From Planctomycetia bacterium (lineage in GTDB: Bacteria > Planctomycetota > Planctomycetia > Gemmatales > Gemmataceae), in the NCBI GenBank assembly GCA_025356615.1, contig JANXSH010000650.1, forward strand, positions 1 to 10,626: a stretch of 10,626 nucleotides of DNA, read 5' to 3'. This document shows positions 7,073 to 10,626 of the stretch, one piece after another (position 1 is the stretch's first letter; the number at the start of each line of letters is the position of its first letter). The position numbers were made by a program, and so were the translations under genes. The notes beneath the pieces were generated by a model. It was not told the DNA's origin and did no database searches. It saw only the letters and a program-made list of their open reading frames with translations.

Positions 7073-7990
7073 TCAATAGTCGCCGCCGACCGGCTCGCCG
7101 CCCGCGCGCGTTGCCAGGGCGTCGTAGACGGTCTGGCCGATGCTGTTACCGATCATACGAACCGAGCCGTCGCCGAAGAGGAACTGGACTCCCCCTATGT
7201 GGGCGCTGGATAGGGCGTCGGCGTCGGTCACGATGGTGTCGTTGGGCAGGTGGGGGCCGCAGTGCCCCAGGACGAGGGCCGACCCGCCCGAGAAGCTTCC
7301 CGGCGCGCGGACCGAGGGCACCTGGGCACCCGTCAGGACGCCGGCCCAGGTGGGCTGCGCCATGGTGGTGCAGCGCTCGCCGATGAAGAACGTGTTGCTC
7401 AGACCGTCGGTGATGTCGGCGATGCGGAAGCCCCTGGTGGCACGCACGAAAGCTCCGGTATGTGGGGGCGTACTGAAGTCGTCCACGCCGTCGTTGCCGT
7501 TGCAGGCGACGTAACTGCTCTGCGCCAGGATCCAACTCTGGCTGCCGCCGTCCTTCGCGGTGAAGGTGTTGACCTGCCGATCGGAGGGGCAGTAGAACGA
7601 TTTCAGGAACGCGCCGCGCGCCGACACGATCGGGGCCGAGTTGTTGCCGACGTTGGTGTTGAAGGCGATCCGCCTCTGGAGGTTGTCTTGTTCCAGGTCG
7701 GCGAGCAGGAAGGCGGCCCAGCCCCAGCCCGGCCCCTGGTCGTCGTAGGGCCAGGGGGCCACGTCGTAGTAGCCGGGCGGGAAGCCCTCGTTCCGGTCGT
7801 GGAAGGAGTGCATCGCCAGGCCGATTTGCTTGAGATTGTTGCCGCACTGCATACGAGAGGCGGCTTCGCGCACCTTCTGGACGGCGGGCAGCAAGAGGCC
7901 GATCAGGACGGCGATGATGGCGATGACCACCAGCAGTTCGATCAGCGTGAAGGCGCGGCGCGCCCTCACGAATACGGGTTGCGTTCGCAT
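7073..7990 (-). CDS. DUF1559 pseudopilin-like protein (prepilin-type N-terminus)
   Basis: A 305-aa protein of the DUF1559 family, which is greatly expanded in planctomycetes. The N-terminus carries a type IV prepilin-like signal: basic RARRA, then FTLIELLVV at 14-22 and a hydrophobic helix to about 35, followed by LLPAVQKVREAASR. Cleavage would fall between A13 and F14, with Ala in place of the usual Gly. The C-terminus has the diagnostic H-x9-DG motif: H264 and D274-G275 within FLFGDGSVRMI. The protein is expected to be exported and held at the inner membrane through its helix; its exact role is unknown. The open frame extends 35 codons further upstream, but ATG 7990 is preferred because the prepilin signal follows at once and GAAGG/GGGAG lies about eight bases before it. 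It is followed after 28 bp by the HEAT lipoprotein gene. Confidence 0.93.
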   Translation of the reverse strand: MRTQPVFVRARRAFTLIELLVVIAIIAVLIGLLLPAVQKVREAASRMQCGNNLKQIGLAMHSFHDRNEGFPPGYYDVAPWPYDDQGPGWGWAAFLLADLEQDNLQRRIAFNTNVGNNSAPIVSARGAFLKSFYCPSDRQVNTFTAKDGGSQSWILAQSSYVACNGNDGVDDFSTPPHTGAFVRATRGFRIADITDGLSNTFFIGERCTTMAQPTWAGVLTGAQVPSVRAPGSFSGGSALVLGHCGPHLPNDTIVTDADALSSAHIGGVQFLFGDGSVRMIGNSIGQTVYDALATRAGGEPVGGDY

Positions 7991-8060
7991 GAGACGGACC
8001 TTCTCCCGGCAGGGCGGACGGCGCGCCCCGGCATGTCGATGAGGAACGGAAACACGGCAG

Positions 8061-8076
8061 CGGCGCGAGAGCGCCG
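8061..8076. terminator. Candidate hairpin downstream of the Cys-rich gene
   Basis: CGGCGC (8061-8066), GAGA loop, GCGCCG (8071-8076) form a compact 6-bp stem in the 165-bp gap between the Cys-rich gene stop and the DUF1559 start. It could attenuate or end the Cys-rich transcript. No T-run follows on the minus strand, and short GC palindromes are common in DNA of this composition. Confidence 0.25.
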
Positions 8077-8155
8077 GCCCTTCCTGTAGATTCACGGAGT
8101 ATCGGAGCCGGCTTTCGCCGCCTCGACGGATGAATGCGTGGGAAGAACGTCAGCC

Positions 8156-8740
8156 TCAGCGCGGAGGGGGAGCAGGAGGAGCCTCGGAGAGGGGAGAGGT
8201 CATGGAAGTGATGGGCGGCAGCCAACCCTCGGTGGAGGAGCGAGGATTCCAGGCGACGGGAAGCTCAGGCGGAAGCACAGCACCGGCGCTGACCCACTCC
8301 GTGGTCAGACCTCGGCAGCGCAACGCAGAGGCACCCACGACCCACCGGACGCCGGTCCGCGAGCGAGCGGCTTCTTTTGCGTCAGAGCCACTTCGAGACT
8401 CGCAGCAGCCTTCATGGCAGCATGTGTGAGTCGAACTCGTTGGGGTCTCGTCGTCGGAGCCGGGTCGCTCGGCGTAGTCGGGGGGCTGGACATCGTGCGC
8501 GTCGGCCCAGGCCCAACGCTCCTCCGGCGTCAGGCAGCAGCAACCGCGCCAGCACTGCTCGGCCGTCTCGCAACCGCAGGGGTTGTTCATGCAAGGAAAC
8601 GGCTGGCTGGTGTCCTTGCGCGAGGGCGCGGCAGGCAGGGGAAGGCCACCCGCCGCGATCAAGTAAGCGACGAGGGCCAGCCCGGCGCAGAGTCGGCGTC
8701 GGAGGGATTGGCACCAGGTCTTACGCCGGAACGCGAACAT
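8156..8740 (-). CDS. Cys-rich exported protein, function unknown
   Basis: A 194-aa protein. Residues 1-38 form a signal peptide or membrane anchor: a basic start (FRRK...RRR), then a hydrophobic stretch at about 18-38 (LCAGLALVAYLIAAGGLPLP). A compact cysteine cluster follows: C50-x4-C55-x-C57-x5-C63-x3-C67-C68-C69, then TPEERWAWADAHDVQPP. A second cluster lies at C107-C108-x3-C112-C113. The C-terminal 70 residues are low-complexity and Pro-rich, ending PPAPPPR. I recall similar CGC...AEQCW..CCC...AWA proteins in planctomycetes but know no named family or function. Metal binding or disulfide bonding outside the cytoplasm is inference. The ATG at 8740 has no Shine-Dalgarno sequence, but it is the only good start that keeps the signal. 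It lies upstream of DUF1559 on the same strand, and cotranscription is possible. Confidence 0.75.
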   Translation of the reverse strand: MFAFRRKTWCQSLRRRLCAGLALVAYLIAAGGLPLPAAPSRKDTSQPFPCMNNPCGCETAEQCWRGCCCLTPEERWAWADAHDVQPPDYAERPGSDDETPTSSTHTCCHEGCCESRSGSDAKEAARSRTGVRWVVGASALRCRGLTTEWVSAGAVLPPELPVAWNPRSSTEGWLPPITSMTSPLSEAPPAPPPR

Positions 8741-9046
8741 GAGGAGCTGTGATTCTCGAGGTGTCTACCGCCAGGGACATAAGTGCATCATAGGGTTGGT
8801 CCCATCCTGAGACCAGTGGCGGAAACCTGGTTCCCTCGAACGAGCGGACACAACCCTCGGACAGGAAATCGCCCTGGTTTCTTGCCGCGCATCGGCTACT
8901 CTGTTCAGAGACGGAACGAGAATTGCTCTCCCCTCTCTCACCCATGAATCGACCTCGTTTCGCCTCACTCCTGCCGAAGACGTGAGCAGGAGTGCTATTG
9001 ATAGTGGCACGAACTCTCCCCCAAGGATCGCGACTGGAGTGAGCCG
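8741..9046. other. Divergent intergenic region between Cys-rich and ATP-grasp genes
   Basis: About 306 bp between two genes transcribed in opposite directions, so it should contain both promoters. I found no -35/-10 pair with proper spacing: TTGATA at 8998-9003 resembles a -35, but its expected -10 position reads CCAAGG. Small imperfect hairpins (for example TGGTC/GACCA near 8796-8815) are not convincing as operators. A long minus-strand frame enters this stretch from the ATP-grasp gene but is an antisense shadow. Confidence 0.4.
9036..9039 (+). promoter_or_regulatory. Ribosome binding site deciding a TTG start
   Basis: GGAG at 9036-9039 lies seven bases before TTG at 9047. The overlapping GTG at 9039 reaches a stop after three codons, and the first in-frame ATG would remove the conserved N-terminal block, so this site supports the TTG start. 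Confidence 0.6.
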
Positions 9047-10516
9047 TTGAGTCATCCGCCCTCCACCCATCCTGGATTTCCCGGCCTGTTCAAGGACTAC
9101 AACCTTGGCCCGGCCTACGACGAGATGTTCACCCGCGAGGGCGTGGCCCGGCCCCACTACCAGATGCTCCTGCGGCAGCTCTCCTCGCTCTCGGCGGATG
9201 CGTTTCGCCGCATCCGCGCCATGACCGAACTGTCCATGCTGCAAGACGGCGTCGGGTTCACGGTCTACCGCCAGGAAGAAGGGATCGAGCGCGTCTGGCC
9301 GATGGACCCCGTGCCCCGCATCATCCCCGCGAAGGAGTGGAGTCACATCGAGCGCGGCCTGATCCAGCGCATCCTCACGCTCAACCTCTTCCTCAAGGAC
9401 ATCTACAGCGACCAGTTCATCCTCCGCGACCGCATCATCGACCCCCGCCTCATCTACGAGGGCGGCTACTTCCGCCGCGAGTTCATGGGCGGGAAGGTGC
9501 CGCGCGACGTGTACATCCACGTCTGCGGGACCGACCTGATCCGCGGTGTCGACGGCCAGTACCTCGTCCTCGAGGACAACGGCCGGACGCCCTCGGGCGT
9601 CAGCTACATGCTGACCAACCGCCAGGTCCTCAAGCACGTCTGGCCGCAGGTCTTCGAGCAATACGACGTGCGGAGCAACGACGACTACCCCGCCGCCCTT
9701 CTCGACGTGCTGCGCTACATCGCGCCGGGGGGCAACCCCGACCCGACGGTCGTCCTGCTCAGTCCGGGCATCTACAACTCGGCGTACTTCGAGCACACTT
9801 TCCTCGCGCAGCGGATGGGCGTCGAACTCGTCGAGGGCCGGGATCTCGTTGTCGATCAGAACCGGATCTTCATGCGGACGACGCGCGGCCTCGAGCGCGT
9901 GGACGTGATCTACCGGCGCATCGACGACGACTTCCTCGACCCGCTCGTCTTCCGACCCGACAGCATGCTCGGCGTGCCCGGCGTCGTGAGCGCCTACCGC
10001 GCGGGCCAGGTGGCGCTGGCGAACAGCATCGGGACGGGCATCGCCGACGACAAGGGCATCTACCCGTTCGTCCCCGCCATGATCCGCTACTACCTGAAGC
10101 AGGATCCGATCCTGCCCAACGTCGAGACGTTCCGCCCGCTCGTCAAGTCGCACATGGACCACATCCTGGCGAACATCGGCGACCTCGTCGTCAAGACCGT
10201 CAACGAGTCGGGCGGCTACGGCATGCTCATCGGCCCCGCCTCGACCTCGAAGCAGCGCGACGAGTTCCGCGACCTCGTCCGCGCCAAGCCGAGGGACTTC
10301 ATCGCCCAGCCGGTCATCCAGCTGTCGGCGCACCCGACCTTCGTCGAGGGCAAACTCGAGGGCCGACACGTCGATCTCCGTCCCTTCGTTCTGTGCGGCG
10401 AAAAGGTCACGGTCGTCCCCGGTGCCCTGACGCGCGTCGCCCTGCCGCGCGGCAGCCTCGTCGTCAACAGTTCGCAGGGCGGCGGGAGCAAGGATACCTG
10501 GGTGTTAGCAGAGTGA
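9047..10516 (+). CDS. Circularly permuted type 2 ATP-grasp protein
   Basis: A 489-aa protein matching the circularly permuted ATP-grasp family (COG2308; formerly DUF404/DUF407). Signatures in order: YDEMFTREGVARPHY (24-38), VLEDNGRTPSGVSYML (174-189), GIYNSAYFEHTFLAQRMG (241-258), VIYRRIDDDFLDPL (287-300), the Gly-rich ATP-binding stretch VVKTVNESGGYGMLIGP (381-397), and a C-terminal DLRPFVL...NSSQGGGSKDTWVL block. Motifs are intact and length is normal, so it should be an active cytoplasmic ligase-type enzyme. The substrate is unknown; the family is thought to form amide or peptide bonds. It starts at TTG with GGAG seven bases upstream. In many genomes it precedes an alpha-E domain gene and a transglutaminase; here the 110 bases after its stop hold a palindromic repeat, and the partner lies outside the window if present. 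Confidence 0.95.
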   Translation: MSHPPSTHPGFPGLFKDYNLGPAYDEMFTREGVARPHYQMLLRQLSSLSADAFRRIRAMTELSMLQDGVGFTVYRQEEGIERVWPMDPVPRIIPAKEWSHIERGLIQRILTLNLFLKDIYSDQFILRDRIIDPRLIYEGGYFRREFMGGKVPRDVYIHVCGTDLIRGVDGQYLVLEDNGRTPSGVSYMLTNRQVLKHVWPQVFEQYDVRSNDDYPAALLDVLRYIAPGGNPDPTVVLLSPGIYNSAYFEHTFLAQRMGVELVEGRDLVVDQNRIFMRTTRGLERVDVIYRRIDDDFLDPLVFRPDSMLGVPGVVSAYRAGQVALANSIGTGIADDKGIYPFVPAMIRYYLKQDPILPNVETFRPLVKSHMDHILANIGDLVVKTVNESGGYGMLIGPASTSKQRDEFRDLVRAKPRDFIAQPVIQLSAHPTFVEGKLEGRHVDLRPFVLCGEKVTVVPGALTRVALPRGSLVVNSSQGGGSKDTWVLAE

Positions 10517-10548
10517 GAAGTCCTATACTCGTCGCGGGAGGCGATGAC

Positions 10549-10626
10549 ATGAAGAAGCCCGACGCGCAAGCGAGGGGGAAGAGGCCACGACCGAGGGGGT
10601 GTAAGTTTCCCTCGCTTGCGCGTCGG
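10549..10626 (+). CDS. Possible start of a downstream ORF, cut by the window end
   Basis: ATG at 10549 has GGGAGG seven bases upstream (10536-10541) and opens a frame that runs to the window end (MKKPDAQARGKRPRPRG...). The first 26 codons mostly translate the inverted repeat and look like neither an alpha-E protein nor any family I know. It may be a real gene start interrupted or rewritten by the repeat, or a chance frame. Confidence 0.2.
   Translation, partial: MKKPDAQARGKRPRPRGCKFPSLARR
10559..10626. repeat. 18-bp perfect inverted repeat at the window end
   Basis: CCGACGCGCAAGCGAGGG at 10559-10576 is the exact reverse complement of 10609-10626, with a 32-bp spacer. The arm may extend past the window. 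It lies 42 bp after the ATP-grasp stop and could form a stem-loop in that transcript. The inner 13 bases of the right arm (GCTTGCGCGTCGG) recur at 124-136, which suggests, weakly, a dispersed repeat. It is unrelated to the CCCAGGGC/GACCCC repeat family. Confidence 0.75.

Noticed and set aside
7146..8225. 359-aa minus-strand frame overlapping the DUF1559 gene
   Set aside because: It is a frame-shifted shadow of DUF1559: the prepilin and H-x9-DG motifs are in the other frame, and this one is Arg/Pro-rich without domains.
8765..10369. 534-aa minus-strand open frame
   Set aside because: It lies antisense to nearly the whole ATP-grasp gene, whose motifs are unmistakable. The translation is rich in Asp, Val, Ala and Arg with no domain, as expected for the opposite strand of GC-rich coding DNA.

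Overview
The window looks like chromosomal DNA from a high-GC planctomycete, probably of the Gemmatales/Isosphaerales type. This rests on gene content: a DUF1559 pseudopilin-like protein with an FTLIELLVV N-terminus and an H-x9-DG C-terminal motif, a very long zinc-ribbon/transmembrane/PQQ-like propeller protein, a Cys-rich CGC...EQCW..CCC secreted protein, an ECF-type sigma factor, and palindromic intergenic repeats. No similarity search was possible, so the taxonomic placement is inference. I saw no tRNA, rRNA, CRISPR array, transposase or phage gene.

Layout. 1-347 holds no convincing gene; its right part (260-333) is a copy of a palindromic repeat, just past the stop of the next gene. 348-4073 (minus) encodes a 1241-aa membrane-anchored beta-propeller protein. 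A tiny leader ORF with a strong ribosome binding site (4058-4093) overlaps its start. A 309-bp gap separates it from a divergent ECF-type sigma factor (4403-4972, plus). The sigma gene converges on a DUF1015 gene (5027-6310, minus), with a small perfect inverted repeat between the two stops. Upstream of DUF1015, 6358-6616 is a composite repeat: two perfect 53-bp inverted arms enclosing fourteen 9-bp units. Further right on the minus strand lie a HEAT-repeat lipoprotein (6670-7044), a DUF1559 protein (7073-7990) and a Cys-rich exported protein (8156-8740). After a 306-bp divergent intergenic region, a circularly permuted ATP-grasp gene (9047-10516, plus) fills most of the right end. The window closes in an 18-bp perfect inverted repeat.

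How the genes relate. DUF1559 and the HEAT lipoprotein are 28 bp apart and very likely one transcription unit; both are predicted to be exported or envelope-bound. The sigma factor and the propeller protein share a divergent control region, which allows but does not prove a regulatory link. The ATP-grasp protein belongs to a family often encoded beside an alpha-E protein and a transglutaminase; neither is visible before the window ends. DUF1015 appears to stand alone. The most distinctive content is the repeat DNA, not a new multi-gene system: I found no convincing evidence for an undescribed multi-gene system here.
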